A stretch of DNA of 20,880 nucleotides from CAZSXS01 sp964611385 (GTDB lineage Bacteria; Bacillota; Clostridia; Lachnospirales; CAYPQA01). Location of the stretch: NCBI GenBank assembly GCA_964611385.1, contig CAZSXS010000068.1:1-20880 (forward strand), read 5' to 3'. Under the pieces are notes generated by a model. The model saw only the letters and a program-made list of their open reading frames with translations. It made no database searches and was not told the DNA's origin. Both the position numbers and the translations under genes were made by a program. Shown here piece after piece: positions 14,814-20,880 of this stretch. Numbering within the stretch: the stretch's first letter is position 1; every line of letters begins with the position of its first letter.

Positions 14814-14898
14814 CGGAGAGAGTGGGATTCGAACCCACGGAAGCTTGCGCTTCGCTGGTTTTCAAGACCAGTTCCTTAAACCGCTCGGACATCTCTCC
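14814..14898 (-). tRNA. tRNA-Ser (anticodon UGA)
   Basis: The reverse strand gives a seven-base-pair acceptor stem GGAGAGA/TCTCTCC with discriminator G. The anticodon loop CTTGAAA carries TGA (14864-14862), and the T arm has GGGTTCGAATCCC. A long variable arm (GCGAAGCGCAAGCTTCC region) is typical of serine tRNAs. CCA is not encoded; TCA follows. It reads UCA and, by wobble, other UCN serine codons. Confidence 0.95.
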
Positions 14899-14931
14899 AT
14901 ATAAACACCTAATCACTATCAAAAAAACAAA

Positions 14932-15016
14932 TGCTCGAGACCGGAATCGAACCGGTACGGGATCAACTCCCGCAGGATTTTAAGTCCTGTGCGTCTGCCA
15001 GTTCCGCCACTCGAGC
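14932..15016 (-). tRNA. tRNA-Leu (anticodon UAA)
   Basis: Acceptor stem GCTCGAG/CTCGAGC with discriminator A, D arm GCGG...GGCAGACGC, anticodon loop CTTAAAA with TAA (14982-14980), long variable arm with GGGAGTTGATCCC, and T arm CCGGTTCGATTCCGG. No encoded CCA. It is the first gene of a two-tRNA operon, with tRNA-Ser 33 bases downstream. Confidence 0.95.
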
Positions 15017-15040
15017 ATGGTTCAATTTCGAACGAGTGTG

Positions 15041-15069
15041 ATTATACTATAGTATTCAGAAATTGTCAA
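15041..15069 (-). promoter_or_regulatory. Consensus sigma-A promoter of the tRNA operon
   Basis: The reverse strand shows perfect TTGACA (15069-15064) and perfect TATAAT (15046-15041) with exactly 17 bases between. The -10 box is 24 bases before tRNA-Leu. Confidence 0.9.
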
Positions 15070-15117
15070 TATCAATTTTAAATTTTGCCAAAATTTTCAT
15101 TGAACCGAGTTCGAAGC

Positions 15118-16443
15118 TTACATGTGAATCGAATTTTTTTCTTTCTTCCCAGTTTGGCTGTTCTCAGAGTCCTTTTCCATGGCTTTCCTCTTATTGTAGC
15201 TTTCAACACTCCTGTCCAACAGATAATCATAGACCGGTGTGGAGCGAATCAATTCCGTAAAAGTGTACGCACTGAGACTGACAAGAGCAAGAGCCAGCAA
15301 ATTGGAAAAGCCAGTCATTTCAAAAACCAAGACAATACCCGTGATGGGCGCTCGGACGATCGCCGTAAAGAAACCCACCATCCCCAGAATAATAAAATTG
15401 GTCAACAGGCTTTGATCAAGTCCAAAAAGGCTGATGGAGACACTGCCAAAGATCTTTCCGATCAAGGCACCCATAACCAACATAGGTAGGAAGATCCCGC
15501 CGGGTACCTCAGAGCAAAAACTGAGCATGGAAAAGGCCAGCTTCACCACAAAAACGATAAGCAAAAATCCGATAGCCATATCTTTAACCGCAATCTTTTC
15601 AATAAAGGAATGACCAGGGCCGAGGGCATCGGGAAGAAAAACAATCAATACCGCTGAGAGCGCAAAAGGAATGATGATTTTAAAGCGATTTAAGCGGTCG
15701 TAAAACCGATGCGTTAGGGTCATCAGGAAATTATAAAAAGCACCTAAAGCGCCCAAAAGAAGGCCAAACAGAATCAAAGCCCAATAAGTGGACAGGGGCT
15801 GATGCACGATCACACCCAGGTCAAAGGATGGCTTTGAACCGAAAAAGCATTGGGAAACAAAGTCAGCAATAAAAGTTGCAGACAGGGTGGAGATTACCAA
15901 CTCGGTTGAAAAGCCTTTATGTAATTCCTCTATGGCAAACAATACACCAGCAATGGGGGCGTTAAAGGCGGCTGCCAGTCCGGCGCTTGCGCCGCAGGTT
16001 AAGTATTGCTTTTTCAGGGAGGGGTTTTTGACTACTTTTGAGCAGCCCTTCCCGGTCATAGCACCAAGCTGAATGGATGGACCCTCTCGTCCCAAGGATA
16101 AGCCGCAGATAATGGCCAAGGCCCCACCAAAGAATTTTGCCGTCAAAACTCGGAGCCAGTTTTGCTCAAAGACTCCGTCCAGTTCACCCTTTGTTTGGGG
16201 AATGCCGCTGCCGGAGATCATAGGCTCCCATTTCACAAGGAAATAGGAGACAAGCGCACCCACTGTCAGCACCAAAATAAAAAGCCCCAAATAAAGGATA
16301 TTTTCAGATACCAGATGGATAAAGAACTTCAAAATTTTTTCTGAGCGACTAATGGCAAAGCGATACAAAACCGTCACCAAGCCCGCTGCCAAGCCCACCA
16401 TGCCGCCATGAAATACAGATTTCACTTTTAATTGTACGTTCAT
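15118..16443 (-). CDS. ClC-family chloride/proton antiporter
   Basis: A 441-residue polytopic membrane protein with all ClC signatures: GSGIPQ at 78-83 (chloride-coordinating serine), GREGPS at 118-123 with gating Glu120, NAPIAGVLFAIEE with the paired glutamates that carry protons in exchangers, PGGIFLP, and a late tyrosine in VYDYLLDR. The internal glutamate indicates an H+/Cl- exchanger rather than a channel. The C-terminus is short, without CBS domains. The ATG at 16443 lies in an ATGA overlap with the stop of the upstream coiled-coil gene; an earlier TTG at 16458 is in frame but unnecessary. The overlap implies translational coupling, so both proteins probably come from one message. Confidence 0.93.
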   Translation of the reverse strand: MNVQLKVKSVFHGGMVGLAAGLVTVLYRFAISRSEKILKFFIHLVSENILYLGLFILVLTVGALVSYFLVKWEPMISGSGIPQTKGELDGVFEQNWLRVLTAKFFGGALAIICGLSLGREGPSIQLGAMTGKGCSKVVKNPSLKKQYLTCGASAGLAAAFNAPIAGVLFAIEELHKGFSTELVISTLSATFIADFVSQCFFGSKPSFDLGVIVHQPLSTYWALILFGLLLGALGAFYNFLMTLTHRFYDRLNRFKIIIPFALSAVLIVFLPDALGPGHSFIEKIAVKDMAIGFLLIVFVVKLAFSMLSFCSEVPGGIFLPMLVMGALIGKIFGSVSISLFGLDQSLLTNFIILGMVGFFTAIVRAPITGIVLVFEMTGFSNLLALALVSLSAYTFTELIRSTPVYDYLLDRSVESYNKRKAMEKDSENSQTGKKEKNSIHM

Positions 16444-16928
16444 TCGCTTTTCATCCAATTCTTAGAATTTTTTGCGTATTCGTTCAATACATGCGATTTT
16501 GCACTTGCGGTCGGTTTCACTTTTGTGGCAACTTTTGTATTCAAGCCTGAAACCAGGGAGCGGTTTCTCGCCTCTTGGACGCGGATTTTGGCATCCAGAT
16601 TCGTCACCCGTTTAATTTGTTCTTGAATGGTCAATAATAGCTCTCGATGGCTTTGAGCTATGGTTTCCAGCATCGGGCTGATCTCGGAAAAAACGGTTTG
16701 GAAAATCTCGTCTCTTTGAATAACCACATCAATGAGGCTTTGCTTTTCTGTATTCATCAGAGCGTAAAAATCACGGTTTTCTTGATTTTCCTGACAGTTC
16801 GGTTCCTCAGTGTTCAGACTCAGAATCAAGGTTTCCTGGTTTTCGCAAATGACAAGGATCTGCTCCAGGGCAGATTCCTTGTCATTTAAAAGCTGTATCA
16901 GCATCTTAAGCTTCATTTCGTTTTGCAT
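16440..16928 (-). CDS. Coiled-coil protein of unknown function, FlgN-like look
   Basis: A 162-residue, hydrophilic, almost wholly helical protein with heptad-like leucines (MLIQLLNDKESALEQILVI near the start, ELLLTIQEQIKRVTNLDAKI near 100-120) and a basic, Ser/Lys-rich tail. There is no signal peptide. Its size, helical repeats and late basic tail are reminiscent of FlgN-type flagellar chaperones, but conserved family residues cannot be confirmed and no other flagellar assembly gene is adjacent; treat this as a guess. GGAGG lies seven bases before the ATG. The stop overlaps the ClC antiporter start by four bases, an unexpected pairing for a flagellar chaperone. Confidence 0.7.
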   Translation of the reverse strand: MQNEMKLKMLIQLLNDKESALEQILVICENQETLILSLNTEEPNCQENQENRDFYALMNTEKQSLIDVVIQRDEIFQTVFSEISPMLETIAQSHRELLLTIQEQIKRVTNLDAKIRVQEARNRSLVSGLNTKVATKVKPTASAKSHVLNEYAKNSKNWMKSE

Positions 16929-16993
16929 GGGTACCTCCGTTACAACATAGTGATACTATTAACAAGCATAAACACGAATAAAGCATCTAGCGT

Positions 16994-17090
16994 ATTCACG
17001 CCCAAGGGCCGGAAGGGACACCGCCCTCCACTAGTGCTGGTCGCAAGCCGTTACGGGCGGTGTCCCTTTCGGCGCTTTCATTGGACCGCT
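16994..17090. repeat. Structured dispersed repeat, copy 2
   Basis: Gap-free match to 8911-9007 at about 86 percent. Arm 17006-17026 pairs with 17055-17075 over 21 positions with one mismatch and one G-T pair. It fills most of the spacer between the coiled-coil gene promoter region and the end of metK; no T run follows the hairpin on either strand. Weaker similarity to copy 1 continues to about 17115. Confidence 0.8.
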
Positions 17091-17161
17091 CTATGCAAGT
17101 TGCGTTTGTTCATAGTAACTGTTTATCGGATTTTAAACGAAAAGCAAGCTTAAGTCAACGA

Positions 17162-18340
17162 TTATAGATAGGACTTTAGCTCAGAAACCTTATCGGTCTT
17201 TTCCCAAGGGAGATCCAGGTCGTCACGGCCGAAGTGCCCATAGCTTGCGGTTTGCTTATAGATGGGGCGTCTTAAGTTAAAGTGCTTGATGATGGCGGCT
17301 GGACGCAAGTCAAAATGCTTATTGACGATCTCGGTGATCTTTTCGTCGGAAAGCTTTCCGCTGCCGTGGGTATTGATCAGAACGGAAACAGGATGGGCAA
17401 CACCGATGGCATAGGCCACTTCGATTTCGCAACGCTCAGCCAATCCGGCGGCAACGATATTCTTGGCCACGTAGCGGGCCATATAAGCGCCGGAGCGGTC
17501 AACCTTCGTGGGGTCCTTTCCGGAGAAAGCGCCGCCGCCATGGCTGGCATATCCGCCGTAAGTATCTACGATAATCTTACGTCCCGTGAGACCGCAGTCT
17601 CCCATAGGGCCGCCGATAACAAAACGACCTGTGGGATTCACATAGAACTTTGTACTTTCATCCAGGAGATCACGAGGGATTACCGCCTTGATGACTTGCT
17701 CAATAATATCTTTCTCTATGGTAGCATGTTCAACATCAGGGGAATGTTGGGTTGAAATAACCACATTATTGATACGTACTGGCTTGTCGTCCTCGTACTC
17801 AACTGTGACTTGGGATTTGCCGTCAGGACGTAGGTAGCTAAGGGTTCCGTTTTTACGAAGCTGGGTCAACTTTTTGGTCAGCTGATGAGCCAGGTAAATC
17901 GGCATGGGCATTAGTACAGGTGTTTCGTTGCAAGCAAAACCAAACATCATTCCCTGGTCTCCGGCTCCAGTTGCACTTAACTCGTCATAATCACTCCCTC
18001 TAACCTCCAAGGCATCATTAACGCCCTGAGCGATGTCGGGTGATTGCCCCTTTAAAGAGGTTATAACGGCACAGGTCTCGCTGTCAAAGCCAAACTTTGC
18101 CCTATCATATCCGATTGCATGTACGGTTTCACGAACCAACTTGTCAATATCCACGTAACAATTAGTTGTAACTTCTCCGGCCACCATCACCATGCCGGTG
18201 GTTGCAAGGGTTTCACAAGCGACTCTGGCTTGAGGATCTTGAGCTAAAATGGCATCTAAGACTGCGTCCGAAATCTGGTCGCACATTTTGTCCGGATGCC
18301 CCTCTGTAACAGATTCTGAGGTAAATAAACGCTTCGACAA
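17162..18340 (-). CDS. metK: S-adenosylmethionine synthetase
   Basis: A 392-residue enzyme that makes SAM from methionine and ATP. It shows FTSESVTEGHPDK at the N-terminus, GAGDQG, the phosphate-binding loop GGGAFSGKDPTKVDRS, and the expected C-terminal YGHFGR. Length matches the family. The frame is open to an ATG at 18355, which lacks a ribosome binding site. GGAG nine bases before the TTG at 18340 points to that TTG, giving the usual SKRLFTSES start. Expression is controlled by the SAM-I riboswitch and terminator upstream, so product SAM would shut off its own synthesis. Confidence 0.96.
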   Translation of the reverse strand: MSKRLFTSESVTEGHPDKMCDQISDAVLDAILAQDPQARVACETLATTGMVMVAGEVTTNCYVDIDKLVRETVHAIGYDRAKFGFDSETCAVITSLKGQSPDIAQGVNDALEVRGSDYDELSATGAGDQGMMFGFACNETPVLMPMPIYLAHQLTKKLTQLRKNGTLSYLRPDGKSQVTVEYEDDKPVRINNVVISTQHSPDVEHATIEKDIIEQVIKAVIPRDLLDESTKFYVNPTGRFVIGGPMGDCGLTGRKIIVDTYGGYASHGGGAFSGKDPTKVDRSGAYMARYVAKNIVAAGLAERCEIEVAYAIGVAHPVSVLINTHGSGKLSDEKITEIVNKHFDLRPAAIIKHFNLRRPIYKQTASYGHFGRDDLDLPWEKTDKVSELKSYL

Positions 18341-18420
18341 AATTATCATCTCCATGTAAATATTTTAAATAATACTAAATGGCAGTGCACATGCCAAAGA
18401 GAGCGCTTACGCAAAGCAAC

Positions 18421-18442
18421 AAAAAAAGCCCACAGGGGGCTT
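18421..18442 (-). terminator. Riboswitch-controlled terminator before metK
   Basis: Reverse strand AAGCCC, loop CCTGT, GGGCTT, then a seven-T run. Its 5' arm abuts and overlaps the 3' strand of the aptamer P1 helix, the standard S-box arrangement: SAM-bound aptamer leaves the terminator free to form. Confidence 0.85.
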
Positions 18443-18555
18443 ATTATCAGAATCAACTCATCTTCCGAGAAAAGCCCTCGGGGGAATTAGCACCATTGCG
18501 TAAAGCCGGTTGCTGGGTTTCACAGGGCCCTTCTCCCTCCACCTCTCATGATAAG
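18440..18555 (-). promoter_or_regulatory. SAM-I (S-box) riboswitch aptamer
   Basis: The reverse strand reads CTTATCATGAGAGGTGGAGG, then GGCCCTGTGAAACCCAGCAA, CCGGCTT, a variable arm, and AATGGTGCTAATTCC. These are the invariant core segments of SAM-I riboswitches, including the kink-turn and pseudoknot parts. The P1 strands are CTTATCA and TGATAATAAG. It lies between the metK promoter and the metK coding region. Confidence 0.96.
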
Positions 18556-18574
18556 TAAGTATTTAATTACTTGC

Positions 18575-18603
18575 ATCATACAATAGAAAAAAAATTTTGT
18601 CAA
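18575..18603 (-). promoter_or_regulatory. Sigma-A promoter of metK
   Basis: Reverse strand TTGACA (18603-18598), a 17-base spacer, and TATGAT (18580-18575), a near-perfect promoter. Transcription would begin about 12-15 bases before the riboswitch. Confidence 0.88.
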
Positions 18604-18655
18604 GAGGCAAATCCCAAAGTTTTCTGAAATTCGCCTATGAATTTTTCTTTGAGGC

Positions 18656-18684
18656 TTGAAAAAAAGCAATGGGTGGTATACAAT
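18656..18684 (+). promoter_or_regulatory. Sigma-A promoter of the Ig/TPR gene
   Basis: TTGAAA (18656-18661), 17 bases, TACAAT (18679-18684). The upstream extension of the following reading frame (from 18669) would overlap this promoter, which supports the later start at 18741. Confidence 0.65.
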
Positions 18685-18740
18685 ACCAGTGGTTACACGA
18701 CCTTTTCATAGGGGGAATCTATAAGGTAAGGATTGATGTT

Positions 18741-19550
18741 ATGGCAAAATTTAATATGGAAGTGAGCAGCAACATCCCAGGGTTTAAAGAAAAGTTTAAC
18801 CAGAAAGGGTTTCAACTGGATACCGAAGTGATCAACTGGTACATGAAGTTTAACATCCCACTTGATCCGGATACCGTATCCAGTCGCACCATGGATGTGA
18901 CCGACACAGAAGGCTATATTTTAAAAACCAACATCACATACAACCCTGCCACCAACACCATTATGATTTCACCCATCGACACCTACGAGCAGAATCGATA
19001 CTACATCTTGACCGTAACCAAGCGCGTGTATTCCCAAAGAGGTCAAAATTTAAAGAAAGAAATGTACATTGTCTTTAAAATTATCAACAACCAGATTTCA
19101 AACTTTCAGGTACTGAAAAGCAATGTGAAGGTTCCCAAGCCAAAAGCGAGGCCAAAGGATTACGACGAACGCTTTTTGGGGCATTCCAGGCCCAAGAGCT
19201 ACGATGATCTGATCCGCACTCTGGCCGAAAACCGCTTACCCATGGCAGCACCCAAGGTCAACATCCTTGTGGGGATTGTGGGTCTGTTACTGACCGCTTT
19301 TTCTGTTTATTTAGGAAACAGCGCTTTTATCCTAATCAGTACAGCCATCATGGTGATCGGTTTGGGGCTCATTATTTTTCAGCTTACAAACAAACGCAAC
19401 CGCTCCCTGATTCTATATAACATTGCCGTCTCTCATTTTGACAGCGGAAGACACATTCAGGCAAAGGCTGCCTTTCACAAGGCGCTGTCCGTTGATCCGG
19501 GTAATGAGATGGCTGAAAGAGGGCTGTTTAAACTGGGCGAGTATCTGTAA
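18741..19550 (+). CDS. Membrane protein with Ig-like domain, two TM helices and a TPR
   Basis: A 269-residue protein of unusual layout. Residues 31-115 resemble an SbsA/Big_5-type Ig-like domain (FNIPLDPDTVSSRTMDV, ITYNPATNTIMISP, YYILTVTKRVYSQRGQNL). A basic proline-rich stretch (KVPKPKARPKDYDE) is at 129-143. Two adjacent helices, about 174-192 and 195-215, form a hairpin, and one TPR-like unit (YNIAVSHFDSGRHIQAKAAFHKALSVDPGN) closes the protein. With no signal peptide and a short helix hairpin, both ends should lie on the same side, probably the cytoplasm, although Ig-like domains are usually extracellular. AAGGA lies eight bases before the ATG. Family and function unknown. rhaA follows after 47 bases. 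Confidence 0.8.
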   Translation: MAKFNMEVSSNIPGFKEKFNQKGFQLDTEVINWYMKFNIPLDPDTVSSRTMDVTDTEGYILKTNITYNPATNTIMISPIDTYEQNRYYILTVTKRVYSQRGQNLKKEMYIVFKIINNQISNFQVLKSNVKVPKPKARPKDYDERFLGHSRPKSYDDLIRTLAENRLPMAAPKVNILVGIVGLLLTAFSVYLGNSAFILISTAIMVIGLGLIIFQLTNKRNRSLILYNIAVSHFDSGRHIQAKAAFHKALSVDPGNEMAERGLFKLGEYL

Positions 19551-19597
19551 GCAACAACAAAAAAACAAAGCATGGAAAATCATTAAGGAGGATCAAC

Positions 19598-20836
19598 ATG
19601 AATCCATATGAAATTGCAAAGGAAATCTACGCCGGTATTGGGGTAGACACGGAAGAGGCTATCAAAAAGCTATCTAAGATTAAAGTATCCGTACAATGCT
19701 GGCAGGGCGACGATGTAAAAGGTTTTTTAAGAAACGAGTCTCTGAGCGGAGGCATAGCCGTTACCGGCAACTACCCCTATGCGGCCAAGAACGCAGAAGA
19801 GCTGAGAGCGGATCTGAACAAGGCACTATCCTTAATTCCAGGAAAGCATAAGGTAAATCTACACGCCATCTATGCGGATGCCGATCAAAACACCGATTTC
19901 GACCAATTGGAGCCAAAGCATTTTAAGTCTTGGGTCGCTTGGGCCAAAGAAAACGATTTGGGACTTGATTTCAACCCTACCTTTTTCTCCCATCCTAAGG
20001 CAGCAGATGGCTTCACCTTAAGTCACTCCGACAGCGACATTCGGGAGTTTTGGATCCGTCACGGAAAAGCCTCCCGTAAGATTGCTGAGTACATAGGCAA
20101 GGAGCTTGGCATCGTTGCCATGAACAATTTCTGGATTCCGGACGGGTACAAGGACAATCCCATCGACCGTTACTCCCCACGTGAAAGACTTTCCATGGCC
20201 TTAGATGAGATTTTTGCAGAACGTCTGAACGAGAACAACACCATAGATGCAGTTGAAAGCAAGCTATTCGGCATCGGAGCCGAGAGCTACACGGTAGGCT
20301 CTCACGAGTTCTACATGGGATATGCCATTACCCGCGGCAAGTACATCACCTTAGACAGCGGGCACTTCCACCCCACGGAGATGATTTCCAACAAACTTTC
20401 CTCCTTTGCCTTATTTGCAAAGGGAGTCCTCTTACATGTCAGCCGTCCAATACGTTGGGACAGCGATCATGTAGTCGTATTTGACGACGAGCTACAAGAA
20501 ATCGCCCACGAGCTAGTACGGAACGACATGCTTTCCAAGACAGCCATCGGCTTAGATTATTTTGACGCCACCATCAACCGTGTGGCCGCCTGGGTTATCG
20601 GCACCAGGAACATGCAAAAGGCCTTACTAAAAGCGCTACTGGAGCCCACCGATTTCCTACGGGAAGCAGAGCAAAACAAAGACTTCACCAAGCGTTTGAC
20701 CTATCTCGAAGAGCTAAAGACCTTCCCCTACGGCGCCGTATGGGACAGATTCTGTCTCCAAAACGACGTACCCCTTCGTCAAGACTGGTTACAGGAAGTT
20801 ATGCGGTACGAGAAGGATGTAATGAGTAAAAGATAA
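19598..20836 (+). CDS. rhaA: L-rhamnose isomerase
   Basis: A 412-residue cytoplasmic aldose-ketose isomerase converting L-rhamnose to L-rhamnulose. Metal and active-site groups keep the spacing known from E. coli RhaA: the glutamate in GAESYTVGSHEFYMGYA, aspartate and histidine in LDSGHFHPTEM, histidine and two aspartates in LHVSRPIRWDSDHV, and the aspartate in GLDYFDA. Length matches the family. AAGGAGG precedes the ATG. Neighbours do not include rhaB, rhaD or a rhamnose regulator within the window; the remaining 44 bases after the stop show nothing recognisable. Confidence 0.95.
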   Translation: MNPYEIAKEIYAGIGVDTEEAIKKLSKIKVSVQCWQGDDVKGFLRNESLSGGIAVTGNYPYAAKNAEELRADLNKALSLIPGKHKVNLHAIYADADQNTDFDQLEPKHFKSWVAWAKENDLGLDFNPTFFSHPKAADGFTLSHSDSDIREFWIRHGKASRKIAEYIGKELGIVAMNNFWIPDGYKDNPIDRYSPRERLSMALDEIFAERLNENNTIDAVESKLFGIGAESYTVGSHEFYMGYAITRGKYITLDSGHFHPTEMISNKLSSFALFAKGVLLHVSRPIRWDSDHVVVFDDELQEIAHELVRNDMLSKTAIGLDYFDATINRVAAWVIGTRNMQKALLKALLEPTDFLREAEQNKDFTKRLTYLEELKTFPYGAVWDRFCLQNDVPLRQDWLQEVMRYEKDVMSKR

Positions 20837-20880
20837 AAACAAAACAACACTATTAGATGTTACCTAACTATGGAACACTT

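Noticed and set aside
14737..14922. Minus-strand 61-codon frame
   Set aside because: It overlaps the whole tRNA-Ser gene and its terminator.
14814..15016. tRNA genes as an attachment site of an integrated element
   Set aside because: I found no direct repeat of either tRNA 3' end in the window and no integrase gene.

Overview
The window looks like a chromosomal segment of a motile Bacillota bacterium, most likely Clostridia. The evidence is an S-box (SAM-I) riboswitch in front of metK, strong GGAGG ribosome binding sites, TTGACA/TATAAT promoters, YitT and Mrp-type genes of Bacillota type, a flagellin gene, and tRNA genes without an encoded CCA. No species can be named from the sequence alone. 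No rRNA, CRISPR array, intact transposon or phage module was seen.

Layout. 1-773 (minus): the front of an Mrp/Mnh-type cation/proton antiporter operon, mnhE then mnhF, cut by the left edge. 1018-4215 (plus): an unrecognised 503-residue protein, a NagD-like HAD phosphatase and a YitT-family membrane protein, closed by a terminator. 4416-11590 (plus): a nucleotide-sugar cluster holding an acetolactate-synthase-like ThDP enzyme, a family 2 glycosyltransferase, glucose-1-phosphate cytidylyltransferase (rfbF), an extended SDR, CDP-4-keto-6-deoxyglucose 3-dehydrase (rfbH) and CDP-glucose 4,6-dehydratase (rfbG). 11669-13018 (minus): a flagellin facing this cluster. 13183-14244 (minus): a BspA-type leucine-rich-repeat fragment with a Thr-Pro linker and acidic tail, truncated at a perfect hairpin. 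14375-15069 (minus): a small orphan gene, then tRNA-Ser(UGA) and tRNA-Leu(UAA) with a consensus promoter and terminator. 15118-16928 (minus): a coiled-coil protein translationally coupled to a ClC chloride/proton antiporter. 17162-18603 (minus): metK with its SAM-I riboswitch and promoter. 18656-20836 (plus): an Ig-like/transmembrane/TPR protein and L-rhamnose isomerase.

The most interesting part is the sugar cluster. RfbF, RfbG and RfbH together would make CDP-4-keto-3,6-dideoxy-D-glucose from glucose-1-phosphate. The ThDP enzyme and the SDR then match the two steps that YerE and YerF carry out in Yersinia when CDP-yersiniose, a two-carbon-branched 3,6-dideoxyhexose, is made. The cluster is therefore proposed to make a CDP-activated branched-chain sugar in a Bacillota host. 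Because a flagellin gene lies directly beside it and a glycosyltransferase lies within it, the sugar may decorate the flagellum. This is inference; a cell-wall or S-layer glycan is the alternative.

The non-coding DNA is also rich. A hairpin repeat of about 97 bp occurs twice (8911-9007 and 16994-17090) with paired, compensating changes in its stem. The first copy sits in a tandem duplication that includes the 3' end of the SDR gene. A 29-bp perfect inverted repeat precedes the glycosyltransferase, and a 21-bp repeat precedes both the glycosyltransferase and rfbH.
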